DNA of 64,000 nucleotides. Origin: Bos javanicus (taxonomy: Eukaryota; Chordata; Mammalia; Artiodactyla; Bovidae). Positions 10,513 through 21,908 of this stretch are shown in pieces. Numbering within the stretch: the first letter of the stretch is position 1; every line of letters starts with the position of its first letter. The notes beneath the pieces are model-generated. The model did not search any database and had not been told where the DNA came from. It worked only from the letters and a program-made list of their open reading frames with translations. A program made the position numbers and the translations under genes. The stretch covers positions 3,075,692 through 3,139,691 of the forward strand of contig NC_083871.1 in NCBI RefSeq assembly GCF_032452875.1, in the 5' to 3' direction.

Positions 10513-12458
10513 ACAGGGATCAAGACCATTCCTATGGAAAAGAAATGCAAAACAGCAAAATGGCTGTCTGAGGAGGCCTTACAAATAGATGTGAAAAGAA
10601 GAGAAGTGAAAAGCAAAGGAGAAAAGGAAAGATATAAACATCTGAATGCAGAATTCCAAAGAATAGCAAGGAGAGATAAGAAAGTCTTCCTCAGTGATCA
10701 ATGCAAAGAAATAGAGGAAAACAACAGCATGGGAAAGACTAGAGATCTCTTCAAGAAAACTACAGATACCAAGGGAACACTTCATGCAAAGATGGGCACA
10801 ATAAAGGACAGAAATGGTATGGACTTAACAGAAGCAGTAGATATTAAGAAGAGGTGGCATGAATACACAGAAGAACTGTACAAAAAAGATCTTCATGCCC
10901 AAGATAATCATGATGGTGTGATCACTCACCTAGAGCCAGACATCCTGGAATGTGAAGTCAAGTGGGCCTTAAGAAGCATCACTACAAACAAAGCTAGTGG
11001 AGGTGATGGAATTCCAGTTGAGCTATTTCAAATCCTGAAAGATGATGCTGAGAAAGTGCTGCACTCAATATGCCAGCAAATCTGGAGAACTCAGCAGTCG
11101 CCACAGGACTGGAAAAAGTCAGATTTCATTCCAATCCCAAAGAAAGGCAATGCCAAAGAATGCTCAAACTAATGCACAATTGCACTCATCTCACATGCTA
11201 GTAAATTAATGCTCAAAAGTCTCCAAGCCAGGCTTCAGCAATATGTGAACAGTGAACTTCCAGATGTTCAAGCTGGTTTTAGAAAAGGCAGAGGAACCAG
11301 AGATCAAATTGCCAACATCCGCTGGATCATGGAAAAAGCAAGAGAGTTCCAGAAAAACATCTATTTCTGCTTTATTGACTATGCCAAAGCCTTTGACTGT
11401 GTGGATCACAATAAACTGTGGAAAATTCTGAAATAGATGGAAATACCAAACCACCTGGCCTGCCTCTTGAGAAACTTATAAGCAGGTCAGGAAGCAACAG
11501 TTAGAACTGGACATGGAACAACAGACTGGTTCCAAATAGGAAAAGGAGTATGTCAAGGTTGTATATTGTCACCCTGCTTATTTAACTTATATGCAGAGTA
11601 CATCATGAGAAATGCTTGGCTGGAAGAAGCACAAGCTGGAATCAAGATTGCCAGGAGAAATCTCAATAACCTCAGATATGCAGATGACACCACCCTTATG
11701 GCACAAAGTGAAGAGGAACTAAAAAGCCTCTTGATGAAAGTGAAAGTGGAGAGTGAGAACGTTGGCTTAAAGCTCGACATTCAGAAAACGAAGATCATGG
11801 CATCTGGTCCCATCACTTCATGGGAAATAGATGGGGAAACAGTGGAAACTGTGGCTGACTTTATTTTTGGGGCTCCAAAATCACTGCAGATGGTGACTAC
11901 AGCCATGAAGTTAAAAGACGCTTACTTCTTGGAAGGAAAATTGTGACTGACCTAGATAGCATATTGAAAAGCAGAGACATTACTTAGCCAAAACAGGTCC
12001 ATCTAGTCAAGGCTACGGTTTTTCCTGTGGTCATGTATGGATGTGAGAGTTCGACTGTGAAGAAAGCTGAGTACAGAAGAATTGATGCTTTTGAACTGTG
12101 GTGTTGGAGAAGACTCTTGAGAGTCCCTTGGACTGCAAGGAGATCCAACCAGTCCATTCTAAAGGAAATCAGCCCTGGGATTTCTTTGGAAGGAATGATG
12201 CCAAAGCTGAAACTCCAGTACTTTGGTCACCTCATGTGAAGAGTTGACTCATTGGAAAAGACTCTGATGCTGGGAGGGATTGGGGGCAACAGGAAAAGGG
12301 TATGACAGAGGATGAGATGGTTGAATGGCATCACCAACTTGATGGATGTGAGTTTGAGTGAACTCCGAGAGTTGGTGATGGACAGGGAGGCCTGGTGTGC
12401 TGCAATTCATGGGGTCGCAAAGAGTCAGACATGACTGAGCAACTGAACTGAACTGATA
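10513..12458 (+). mobile_element. BovB LINE (RTE class), 5'-truncated, 1.9 kb
   Basis: It covers everything from just after the endonuclease domain ('gggatcaagaccattcc') through the reverse transcriptase to the 3' terminus, which ends in gaactgaactgaactg units. The sequence is close to what young BovB copies look like. The promoter, 5'UTR and endonuclease are missing, as expected from incomplete reverse transcription, so it cannot move on its own. A second BovB 3' piece begins at the very next base. BovB is known to have entered ruminants by horizontal transfer, with squamate reptiles as the inferred source group. Confidence 0.95.
10534..12450 (+). pseudogene. BovB reverse-transcriptase ORF remnant
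   Basis: Frame 1 is open for 212 codons (10534-11172) and includes the RT fingers region 'NKASGGDGIPVELF'. It then meets nonsense codons at 11170, 11434 and 11479. Beyond these the frame continues with 'FRKGRGTRDQIANIRW', the motif-A block 'FCFIDYAKAFDCVDH' and the catalytic YADD box (11677-11688). A one-base deletion in the T/G run near 11862-11872 shifts the rest into frame 3, where 'YGCESSTVKKAEYRRIDAF' and the C-terminal part lie (stop at 12237-12239). Catalytic residues are present but the protein cannot be made in one piece. Confidence 0.9.
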
Positions 12459-12860
12459 CCATTAAAGAGGCTGAGAACTGGATTGTTTCCTTCCAACTGT
12501 GGTGCTGGAGAAGACTCTTGAGAGTCTCTTGGACAGCAAGGAGATCAAACCAGTCAATCCTAAAGGAAATCAATCCTGAATTTTCATGGGAAGAACTGAT
12601 GTTGAAATTGAAGCTTCAATACTTTGGCCACCTGATGTAAAGAGGGACTCACTGGAAAAGACCCTGATGCTGGGAAAGATTGAAGGCAGAAAGAGAAGGG
12701 GACAACAGAGGATGAGATGGTTGGATGGCATCACGGACTCAATGGACATGAGTTTGAGCAAACTCTGGGAGATGATGAATGACAGGGAAGCCTGGCCTGC
12801 TGCAGTCCATCAGGTTACAAGGAGTTAGACACAACTGAGCCACTAAACAACAACAACAAA
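12459..12860 (+). mobile_element. Second BovB 3' end, older
   Basis: It begins exactly where the previous BovB ends and corresponds to the region after 'YGCESW' ('accattaaagaggctgag'), continuing to the 3' terminus with an aacaacaacaac tail. The different tail type and greater divergence show it is not simply a duplicate of its neighbour. Confidence 0.85.
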
Positions 12861-13027
12861 ATGAGTATGGAAGCCAAGGACTATGTTATTCACTGTTATG
12901 TTTCTAGCACTCAGCACAGTGACTGACTTATACACTAACAAGAATAACCACTTCTTCGAGTAATAGTGTCAGCCACAGTAGTGCTATGCTTATGTGTCTC
13001 TGTTGACAAGTAATGCTCAACATTATA

Positions 13028-13175
13028 TGAGGACAAGATGGTTGGATGGCATCATTGACTCAATGGACATGAGTTTTTGCAAACTCCCAAAAATACTGAA
13101 GGCTAAGGAAGCCAGCTTTCTGCATCCATGGGATTGCAAAGAGTTGGAAATGACTGAGTGACAGAACAACAATAC
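13028..13175 (+). mobile_element. Third BovB 3' fragment
   Basis: Only the last ~150 bp is present ('gatggttggatggcatcatt' to 'gagttggaaatgactgagtg') with an acaacaat tail. This is the third consecutive BovB end on the same strand within 2.7 kb. Confidence 0.8.
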
Positions 13176-13373
13176 CAACAATATGTCTGTGCTTGTGTGT
13201 TTTTAGTGTTTACTCTTTTATTTTTGTTATATACTAAAATGATCTAAGTATCAAAACTTTTCATCAAATTGTCTTGCTGTGAAATAAAAATGCATTTGTA
13301 TGGCCTGTTCATATTTGCAAGCCCAGAAATTCATTGGAAGGAGGATGTGCTGGCTTCTGATTTTATCACTATC

Positions 13374-13406
<33 letters not shown>

Positions 13407-13929
13407 CAAAAAAACCTGTTAACTTCTCAAATATACACCAATAGCACAGTGTTAAAATGAGGATCTGTTTGCTAGGAATGTACCAAATGGAAGTATGGAA
13501 AGTTTTTCAAAAAATATTTTTGTTGCTTTTAGTTAAAAATATATAGCCAATTGTATAGCAAGCTTGGTAAGAATTATACATGATGGCAGTGGTTGAAGCT
13601 GCTAAGATTCAGTGGAGGCAAGGTAAGTGCAGTGCCCAGTAAGTGCCTACACAGGCCACTTGTCCCATATTCCTACTTTATAATTAGCTGGATAATTTCC
13701 CCAATTTTGGTCCTTTGGAGAAAGAACATGATAGTTGGGGTGGAGGTCTTAAAAGATTTAATGAAACTAGATTTATCAGGGTTAGCCAAACTGTGAAGTT
13801 AAGAGCATAGTCTCTATACTAGTCAAATCTGCCCAAGAATTATGAAGAGTTAGGATTCAATGACAAAGTTCAAAAAGCAGGTTCATTTAAGGCCAATCTA
13901 TCTTCTGAAATAAAATGTAAGTTCAAGCA
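13176..13929. other. Unassigned DNA around a CA microsatellite
   Basis: Apart from the CA tract described separately, I recognise nothing here. Short open frames at 13269-13460 and 13593-13796 run through low-complexity sequence. Confidence 0.45.
13374..13406. repeat. (CA)n microsatellite
   Basis: About 13 uninterrupted CA units followed by one GCACAC variant. It is long enough to be polymorphic in populations. Confidence 0.95.
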
Positions 13930-14270
13930 TGGCCCAAGCCAACTTCTGTTTTGATAATTCACTATGAAGATTCACAGAACTCCTTGACAGAGTTTACTAC
14001 AGGGACAGGATACAAAATATATCCAGCTAAAGGAAGAAACACATAGGACCAAGTCTAGGAGAGTTCCAGCTTCCTTTGTCTTCAAGGAGATTACTCTCAA
14101 CAATGATGTGTGGAAAGATATGGGGATTATTACCAACCTTGGAAGCTCACTAAAGCTTTACAGATTTTGTGGGGGGTTGATTATATAGGCATGATTGATT
14201 GATGCATTGCCTTATAGTTGAATTCAATCTCTACCTCCAACCCTTAAAGGTCAGACTCACCATGTTAGAG
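13930..14270 (-). repeat. Possible ancient LTR-type repeat
   Basis: The order of 'agattcacagaactc', a 'gggacaggatacaaa' block, 'ggcatgattgattgatgca' and 'gaattcaatctctacctcca' resembles a mammal-wide interspersed repeat that I remember as LTR-like, but I cannot fix the family or even be certain of strand. It contains no coding sequence. Confidence 0.4.
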
Positions 14271-14559
14271 TAATACATTAGGTGATACCATAAATTCCAT
14301 GTTAGAATAATACATCAGATATGGTTCAAGGAATCCACTATGAATAACAGACATACTGTTTTAGCTTGAAAAGTGCTAAGGATTTAGAAATTAAATCCCA
14401 GAAGCTGGAGATGAAGATTAGACCTCTTTTTAGGCAAAGCCAAATTATTTATTGCATGAGCTATTTCTACAAGTCAAAGAACTATTTAAAATAATGGGGC
14501 AAGTATTCCTCATGGTTTCAGCAGAGAAGAGCACAGAGCTGGTCCTTCACTCCACTCAC
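14271..14559. other. Unassigned sequence before the ancient L1
   Basis: No clear gene. It may contain the decayed start of the L1 that follows; the L1 boundary is gradual by eye. Confidence 0.35.
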
Positions 14560-14856
14560 TTCCCCAAGGAATCAAATTACTGTGCTCCAATCTTCCTGCC
14601 AGTGTCATTCAACTAGAACGGAAGATGCTTTTCCTTCTGAGCTTTGTTAGGGAGGAAATCTCTTAGAATATAGTATCCAAATGTCCATTATCCAGTAAAA
14701 TATCACTTACTATTCCAAGAACCAGGAAAATAAAAAGATGAATAAATAAAGAAAATAAAATAGATTAATGTTAAAAGATGAATCAGATGTTAGAACTATC
14801 TGACAAGAATTTTCAAGAAGCCATCGTAAACATGCTTCAGAGAAAAATAAAGAATA

Positions 14857-15278
14857 CAGAAAAACACCAATACAGTATACTAACGCATATATATGGAATT
14901 TAGAAAGATTGTAATGACAACCCTGTATGTGAGACAGCAAAAGAAACACAGATGTATAGAACAGTCTTTTGGACTCTGTGGAAGAGGGAGTGGGGGATGA
15001 TTTGGGAGAATTGCATTAAAACATGTATAATATCATATAAGAAATGAATCACCAGTCCAGGTTCAATGCAGGATACAGGAAGCTTGGGGCTGGTGCACTG
15101 GGATGACCCAGAGAGATGGTATGGGGAGTGACGTGGGAGGGAGGTTCAGGATGGGGAACACATGTACACCCGTGGCAGATGCATGTTGATGTATGGCAAA
15201 ACCAATACAATATTGTAAAGTAAAAAATAAAATAAATAAAAAATCAATAAATCAATAAATAAAAATTAAAAAAAAAAA
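14857..15278 (+). mobile_element. Ruminant L1 3' end nested in the ancient L1
   Basis: It starts in the last ORF2 codons ('caccaatacagtatacta', then the natural stop) and runs through the 3'UTR ('cagtccaggttcaatgcagg') to a poly(A)-rich tail ending at 15278. The flanks on both sides belong to the same old L1, so this is a later insertion into it. The tail carries several caataaat units. Confidence 0.85.
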
Positions 15279-15748
15279 GCAAGACATAGCAAGAAAACAA
15301 CAAAAAAACAGACATGGACTAGAAATGAAGAAGGAGTTATGAAAAGGAATCAAAAGGATATTGTGGAACTTACAATAACCAGAATAAAAGATTAATCGTT
15401 AAGCTAATTAGCAGTGTGAAGAATACGGATGAAGCTGTCATTGACTTTGGGGATAAATAAATTTAATCAAATGGAACAGCAGAGAAAATAGAGCAAAAGC
15501 AACAAATGAATTGAGTTCAAGGAGTACGGGGCAATAACAAATCATCCAACATTTGTAGACTGGAGTCACAGAGCCAGCAGAGAGGCAGTGGAACTAAAGA
15601 GAGTATTGAAAGAAATAATAGTGAAAACATGCCAAGTGTGATGGACTTACAGAATTCAGAAGGTGAGCAGACACCAAGAACAATAAACCCCAATAAATAT
15701 ATACCAGAATACATCTTAACTAGATTTCTAAAAGCAAAACAAAAACCA

Positions 15749-16624
15749 TTGAAATGCAAATCAAGACCACTATGAGGTACCATTTCACACCAGTCAGAAT
15801 GGCTGTGATCCAAAAGTCTACAAATAATAAATGTTGGAGAGGGTGTGGAGGAAAGGGAACCCTCTTACACTGTTGGTGGGAATGCAAACTAGTACAGCCA
15901 CTATGGAGAACAGTGTGGAGATTCCTTAAAAAACTGGAACTAGAACTGCCTTATGATCCAGCAATCCCACTGCTGGGCATACACACTGAGGAAACCAGAA
16001 GGGAAAGAGACACGTGTGCCCCAATGTTCATCGCAGCACTGTTTATAATAGCCAGGACATGGAAGCAACCTAGATGTCAATCAGCAGATGAATGGACAAG
16101 AAAGCAGTGGTACATATACACAATGGAGTATTACTCAGCCATTAAAAAGAATACATTTGAATCAGTTCTAATGAGGTGGATGAAACTGGAGCCTATTATA
16201 CAGAGTGAAGTAAGCCAGAAGGAAAAACACCAATACAGTATACTAACGCATATATATGGAATTTAGAAAGATGATAACAATAACCCTGTGTACGAGACAG
16301 CAAAAGTGACGCTGATGTATGGAACAGTCTTATGGACTCTGTGGGAGAGGGAGAGGGTGGGATGATTTGGGAGAATGGCATTGAAACATGGAAAATATCA
16401 TGTATGAAACGAGATGCCAGTCCAGGTTCAATGCATGATACTGGATGCTTGGGGCTAGTGCACTGGGACGACCCAGAGGGATGGTATGGGGAAGGAGGAG
16501 GGAAGCGGGTTCAGGATGGGGAGCACATGTATACCTGTGATGGATTCATTTTGATATTTGCAAAACTAATACAATTATGTAAAGTTTAAAAATAAAATAA
16601 AATGAAAAAAATAAAAAATAAAAA
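15749..16624 (+). mobile_element. Young ruminant L1 3' end nested in the ancient L1
   Basis: A 5'-truncated L1 of ~875 bp holding the last 170 codons of ORF2, the full 3'UTR and an A-rich tail. It lies between old-L1 ORF1 sequence that ends 'ctaaaagcaaaac' and resumes 'aaaatcttgaaag', so it split that ORF1. A-rich flanks (aaaagcaaaacaaaaa left, aaaagaaaaaaaaaa right) could be a duplicated target but are too simple to prove it. Confidence 0.9.
15754..16266 (+). pseudogene. L1 ORF2 C-terminal remnant, open for 170 codons
   Basis: The frame has no internal stop and ends at the natural ruminant L1 ORF2 terminus. The C-terminal cysteine motif of L1 ORF2p, C-x3-C-x7-H-x4-C, is intact: C27, C31, H39 and C44 of this frame ('CWRGCGGKGTLLHCWWEC'). 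This region binds nucleic acid and is needed for retrotransposition in studied L1s. Endonuclease and RT domains are absent, so the ATG at 15754 is an internal Met and not a true start. The clean frame suggests a young insertion. Confidence 0.85.
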
Positions 16625-16910
16625 GAATTTCAAAAGAAAAAAAAAATCTTGAAAGAAGATAGTGAGAAATGGCAGATAACTATATAAAGAGATACCAATT
16701 CAAATGACACTAGATTTCTCACCTCAAAGCGTGAAAGACAGAAGAAGCACATTATTGCTTTAAGTACTAGGAAAACAAACAACCCAAAATCACTGTCAAT
16801 TAAACATTCTATATCATTCAGGAATAAGGGAGACAAATATTTTCACAGACAAATGGACATTCAGAGCATTTGTCAGCAACATACTTACTCTTAATAACTA
16901 ATGGGAATTT

Positions 16911-17051
16911 TTTTTTCTTTCTTTTTTCTAAATTTATTTTTGGCCACTCTGCAAGGCATGTGTGGTCTGAGACCCTGACCAGGGATCGAATCTCTGTTCC
17001 CCTGCAATGGGACTTTGAAGTCTTAACCATTGAATAACCAGGGAAGTCCCT
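16911..17051 (-). mobile_element. CHR-type tRNA SINE, antisense, truncated
   Basis: Reverse complement of the cetartiodactyl SINE that begins 'gggacttccctgg' (here ending 17051). The B-box-like 'cagggatcgaatctctgt' and 'gcatgtgtggtctgag' are followed by the A-rich tail (T-run from 16911). It lies inside the old L1 and predates the bovid SINEs as a family. Confidence 0.75.
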
Positions 17052-17384
17052 GGAAATTTTTTAACAAAATGGAAATGAAAATAGAAAGCTTAAAACTCCA
17101 GGGAAATAAAAAGAATACCTGAAAGGGCAAGAATATGGATAAAAATATTAAACTCTCTTTATTCTCATGAGTTTCTTAAATTGTGATGTATGGTTGAAAC
17201 AAAAATTATAAAATCTAATGTAATCCTCAATACATGTATAAAAGTAAATATATTTAAAAAGTGGGCACATTAAAAGGAAATGAAATAAGTTTCTATACAT
17301 TACTTGAAAGCATAAAACAATGATATAATCATACTGTGAATGGATATAGATGTATCACTCTGTCTCTTTTTCTGTCATATATGT

Positions 17385-17417
17385 ATATCTATCTATCTAT
17401 CTATCTCTTTATCTATA
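17385..17417. repeat. (TATC)n microsatellite
   Basis: Five adjacent TATC units with degenerate copies on both sides, followed by a short (GA)n run. Confidence 0.9.
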
Positions 17418-17750
17418 AGAGAGAGAGAAAGTGACCCCAAAGAAAATATTCAAACTGATATGCTGAATAACACTAAGAAACAAAAATAAATCAAGATGAA
17501 ATATTTTCAAAATATTTAGGTAACACTTACGGGGGCCAGAAAAATTGTTAAATCAAGATACCAAGGGAACAAACAGAAATAAATAAATAAATTAATTAAA
17601 TAATTAAGAAAGACCTAACATATTCACAGCTACTTCAAATTACACATGTAATTCAAATATCCCAATTAAAAGGCAAATATTGATAGCATGGAAAAATGTA
17701 GCATGACTCATCAATGTACTATCTTAAGGAAACACTTCATATTATAATAT

Positions 17751-18079
17751 GTTGCTGTTGTTTTTCAGTCATCCAGTCGTGTCCATCCCACTGTGACTGG
17801 ATTGCAGCACACTAGGCCTCTATGTCCCTAACCATCTCCCAGAGTTTGCCCAACTTCTTGTCCATTACCAATGCAACGGACATGAAGTCATCAAGCCATC
17901 ACATCCTCTGATGCCCTCTTCTCCTTCTGCCCACGATCTTTCCCAGCATCAAGGACTTTTCCAATGCGTTGGCTGTTCGCATCAAGTGACAGGAGCTTCA
18001 GCTTCAGCATCAGTCCTTCTAATGAGTATTCAGTGTGGATTTCCCTAAAGAATGACTGGTTTGATATCCTTGCTGTCCT
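17751..18079 (-). mobile_element. BovB 3' end, antisense, nested in the ancient L1
   Basis: It starts with the BovB terminus in reverse ('gttgctgttgtttttcagtc') and continues through 'atcttcccagcatcaagga'-type sequence (with small differences) to a break after 'ccttgctgtccta'. About 330 bp remain, so only the non-catalytic C-terminal coding region is covered. The divergence marks it as an older copy. Confidence 0.85.
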
Positions 18080-18660
18080 ACTACAACAATACAGGTAGTT
18101 TAAAAATAAGAGAAATACAGAACAGAACATTGTAAATCAGCTATACTTCAGTTAAAAAAGTATGGCAAGGATAAAATTGGGAATCTCCTTACTGTATACC
18201 TGCAATTTCTATAACATATAATAATGTACAATAGCAAAACTTCAAAAAATAAAGAAAATATACATACTGCACAACATTTTTTAAAGATCTAGAAGTGATC
18301 AAATTGCATAGAGCTAAACATACATAAAAATGATTGCATTTATAATGATTAATTTAAAAAGTGATGATTTGTATCAATATCTATTTCCAACTTATGATAT
18401 GTCACATATGCACAAGTGTTAGTATTGTGGTAAAATTGACATAGAATATATGGCATCTATCTATATTTTTTAATATCTTCAAGTGAATCTACAAGTATTT
18501 TATAATTTAAAAGTTAAGAAACTAAGGTATTTGAATAACAAAATAGAAGATACTCCATAGCTGTCCATTGAGATTTCAGGTATCATTCAGGGAGCTTCAG
18601 CAACATAATGATGTAGGAAGTTTTCTAAAATACGAATGATGGAAACAAGTAAAAATCAAT
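18080..18660 (+). repeat. L1 3'-tail-like sequence and unassigned DNA
   Basis: The block 'cattgtaaatcagctatact' (18130) and a second, weaker copy near 18200-18260 look like L1 3'UTR ends with A-rich tails. The remainder to 18660 is unassigned AT-rich DNA before ORF2 of the ancient L1 resumes. Confidence 0.4.
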
Positions 18661-20349
18661 AAGAAAATAAATCATTTGTGAAATTTACAAATTAAACAAC
18701 ACACTCCTCAAAACAATAGACCAAAGAAGAGAAAAAAATGGAAATTAGAAAGAAAATAATTTGAGATTACTGAAAAAGAAGACACAATATGACAAAACAA
18801 GGTTGCAAGTAAGGAAGCCCCTGGAGGGAAACATATTGTTCTAAGTGTCTATATTAGAATAACGCATACATTTTTGTTCTGTGAAAAGCACTGTGAAGGG
18901 AATGAAAAGAGAAACCCAACGACTAGGAGAAAATGACCATTAGCATTAAGATGGTGGAAAAACAAAAACAAACTAAACCTAAAACAAGCAGAAGGAAGAA
19001 ATAAGTGTTACAGCAGAAATTAATGAAATGTAAATTATGTGTCTAATACAGAATATCAGAGTCAATAAAAGATAGTTTTCTTGAAAAGATCATCAGAACT
19101 GACAAAACTTTAAACTGATCAAAGAGATGAGAACTCAAGTTAGCAGAATCAGAATTTAAATGAGAAAAAGTACTCGATCATACAAAAATTTTTAAAAAAT
19201 CTATTAGCAATTACATGCCAATAATTAGATAATTGAAATGATAGGGATGAATTCTAGAAAGGCAAGAACTACCAAAGCAGATTCAACAATATGGACAATA
19301 TGAAAAACCATGTTTCAGGTAAAAATATAAAGTTATCAATCAAATAAATTTTCCACAATGGAAATTCCAGGTCCAGGTCTTCATGACATCAGATTTGTCA
19401 ATATGAACAAAAGAATGAAGAGTGAATATTTCCTATTTTTCAACAATTAAAGACATCTGTGCTTCAAAGGAAACCATCCAGCAAATGAAAAGATATCTCA
19501 AAGAATGGGAGAACAAAAGGTTCACATTGTTTATTTGTATATAAACATCCTAAACATAAAAAGGAATTGTAACTCATTAACAAAAAGACAAATCCCAGTT
19601 AAAATTAGGCAAAGGATCTGAACAGATATTTAGCTCAAGAAGATATAAAAATATTCAATAAGCCCATGAAGAGATAATCAGCATAATTAGTTATCAGGGA
19701 ACTGAAAATCAAAACCAAAATATCCACTACAATGCCTAAAATCAGGAACTGTGGAGAATTGCCATGTGATCCAGTAATCCACTCATAAGTATACACATGA
19801 AAGTGTTGAAAACATGCAATAATATTCACAATAGCCAACAGATGGACACAACTCAAATATCAATCAAGAGGTGAGTGGATTAACAAATGTGTTATATCCA
19901 CACAATTGAATATTATACTGCCATTAAAGGAATGTTTCAGGTACAACTTTGAAACATCATCTTTGATGCATTCATTATGGATGAATAAGCCTTGAAAACA
20001 TTCGGTTAATTGAAAGAAACCACACAAGAGATACCTCATACTACATAATTTCATGTCTATACAAATGTCTAAAATAAGGAAATCTATAGAGATAGAAAAT
20101 GGGTCTGTCATTGTTTAGGAATGCATTGGGAACGTGTACATAAAATCTTGATAACCCAAGTGTATGGGTTTTTTTTTTTTTCTATTGTTGAGGTAATGGA
20201 AATATTCCAAAACTGACTAAAAATTATTACCAAATTCCAACTGATTGTTGTACTCATGTGTGACTACACTAAAAGCCATAGACATACACTTCAAATGTAT
20301 TAGTTATATGGTATGTGAATGCATCTCAGTGAAGCTGTTAAAGTAGAAA

Positions 20350-20700
20350 GGAAATGCAGAGCAGGGTCAGAGGCAGTGGAGTGCTTCAATAGAGTAGGCA
20401 GTTTGAAATGCTGAATAATAAGTACAGAATAGGTCTCACTGGGAACGTGAGATTTAAGAAGAGACTTGAGGAGGGTTAGGTCAATAGGTGTCATTCCAAG
20501 ATGAAAAATTAGCTAGAACATAAGATCCAAGGGATTGTGCCCATGTGCAAGGAGCTGCAAGGAGACCAGAACCGGCAGAAAGATCTAGGGTGGAGCCAGG
20601 AAGGAAGAACTTGGGGAGTTAAGATTATAGAGGGTGTATGGTCTACAGTAGGAATTTTGGCTTCTACTCTAAATGAAAGGGAGAGGCAAATCATTATCTC
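20350..20700 (+). repeat. Ancient mammal-wide interspersed repeat, family uncertain
   Basis: The series 'ggtctcactgggaacgtgag', 'gagacttgaggagggtt', 'caaggagctgcaaggagacc' and 'ggaattttggcttctactct' follows the order of a well-known old mammalian repeat, but I cannot name its class. It follows the L1 3' end directly. No coding potential. Confidence 0.4.
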
Positions 20701-21249
20701 ATTAGCAGTATCTTAATAAAGAAAGCATAAGTTAAATTTAGTGAAACTGAATCCTTTGTAATAACATAAAACTTCTCAAATTACAAAAATCACTGCAAAT
20801 TTCAGGAGAGAACTGTGACTCTGTCAGTAATGATAAAAAGTCTGGGTGTTAACTGGAATTAGTTAAGATTAAATGCAACATGTCATGAATTATGATATGA
20901 CAGACAAAAGGAAAATAAAATGTGATTTCAGGCTACATGTGCTAATATTTTTAACAGTTAAGAATGTAAATCAGCCTTGTTCTTTTCAAAGCCAGTTTAT
21001 AAAACAGCAACATGTTATGCAAGTTTACTGTTTTCTGGCACACTGACTTTGGTCAGCGTGGGTGAGTTGTTTTCATGAATTACTTGATCCAAAAATGGTT
21101 CACAATGGATCATAATGAACCCTTTAGAAATATCCTTTAGAAGCACTATGAATGACTTCCAAATCAGCATGAATGTATTGTCAAGGGAAATATATAAACC
21201 AGAAATTTCAGTTAGCTTGGATCTACATTAAACAAAATGAACTGCTTAT
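20701..21249. other. Unassigned DNA
   Basis: No repeat or gene recognised. The portion at 20980-21200 is less AT-biased than its surroundings and is not an obvious repeat. Confidence 0.45.
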
Positions 21250-21500
21250 TGAAAGAAAGAAAGTGAAGTCTTTCAGTTGTGTCTGAGTTTTTGTGACCCC
21301 ATGGACTGTAGCCTATGAGACTTCTCCATCCATCGGATTTTCCAGGCAAGAGTACTGGAGTGGGTTGGCACTTCCTTCTTCAGAGGATCTTCCCGACCCA
21401 GGGATCAAACCTGGGTCTCCTGCATTGCAGGCAGTCGCTTTACCCTCTGAGCCACCAGGGAAGCCCAAGAATACTGGAGTGGGTAGCCTATCCCTTCTCC
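21250..21500 (-). mobile_element. Bov-tA SINE, antisense, dimer with truncated first unit
   Basis: One full unit in reverse runs from 'gtgaagtctttcagttgtg' to 'gagccaccagggaagccc' (ending 21466). A further 34 bp ('aagaatactggagtgggtag' onward) is the end of an upstream unit, giving the same unit-to-unit join seen in the dimer at 50.4-50.7 kb. Confidence 0.85.
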
Positions 21501-21784
21501 CCAGTGTTTTCCATGGCTTTGGGTACACTGCAACTGTGGGACAAGCACAAAGAGAGAGAACGAGTTTAAGTCTTCACATATGATGAACTGAAAAGGAAGG
21601 AATCTTCACCTTTGAAGGTTGACTTAGCTTTTATCATTGGGTATCTCATTTTCCACCATTCTATATGTATTTATGGACAGTTTTCACTCCAGTTCCCAGA
21701 GCACATAATGAGTAGCTATCAGTTAAACCCTTATAGAGGGGACTTCAAGCCTAGCAGGATTTAGGTAACACCTTGAAAGAGGCA

Positions 21785-21908
21785 TTATGTTGTTGCTCAG
21801 TTGCTAAGTCCTATTCAACTCTTTGCAGCCTCATGGACGGCAGCACACCAGGCCTCACTGTCCTTCACTATCTTTGCTTTTTTTGTGTATGTTGTTGTTG
21901 TTGTTATT
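21785..21908 (-). mobile_element. Short BovB 3' fragment, antisense, plus (GTT)n
   Basis: The last ~90 bp of BovB in reverse ('gttgctcagttgctaagtcc' to 'gtccttcacta'), followed by a (GTT)n tract at 21890-21908. The GTT tract is downstream of the fragment, on the side where the 5' part of BovB should lie, so it is not this copy's tail. Confidence 0.7.

Larger units (their letters stand above)
14560..20347 (+). mobile_element. Ancient L1 (L1M class), long copy split by later insertions
   Basis: Pieces of one old L1 can be followed in order: a 5' region with 'tagaactatctgacaa' (14790); ORF1 remnants at 15279-15748 and 16625-16910; the inter-ORF spacer (17052-17380) with 'ggttgaaacaaaaattataa'; the ORF2 start with 'ccaattaaaaggca' (17662); ORF2 middle (about 18680-19330, 'aaattaaacaacacactcct', 'ttcttgaaaagatcatcaga'); ORF2 C-terminus (19440-20000); and a 3'UTR ending in 'gtgaagctgttaaa' near 20347. 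Interruptions are a young L1 end (14857-15278), another (15749-16624), a CHR SINE (16911-17051) and an antisense BovB (17751-18079). No frame survives. Sequence is missing inside ORF2, and the left limit is approximate. Confidence 0.7.

Noticed and set aside
10534..11172. 212-codon open frame as a possible host gene
   Set aside because: It is the BovB reverse-transcriptase N-terminal part, continuing in frame past a nonsense codon into YADD-containing sequence.
13269..13460. 63-codon frame crossing the CA microsatellite
   Set aside because: The His-Thr repeats come from (CA)n translation; no coding signature.
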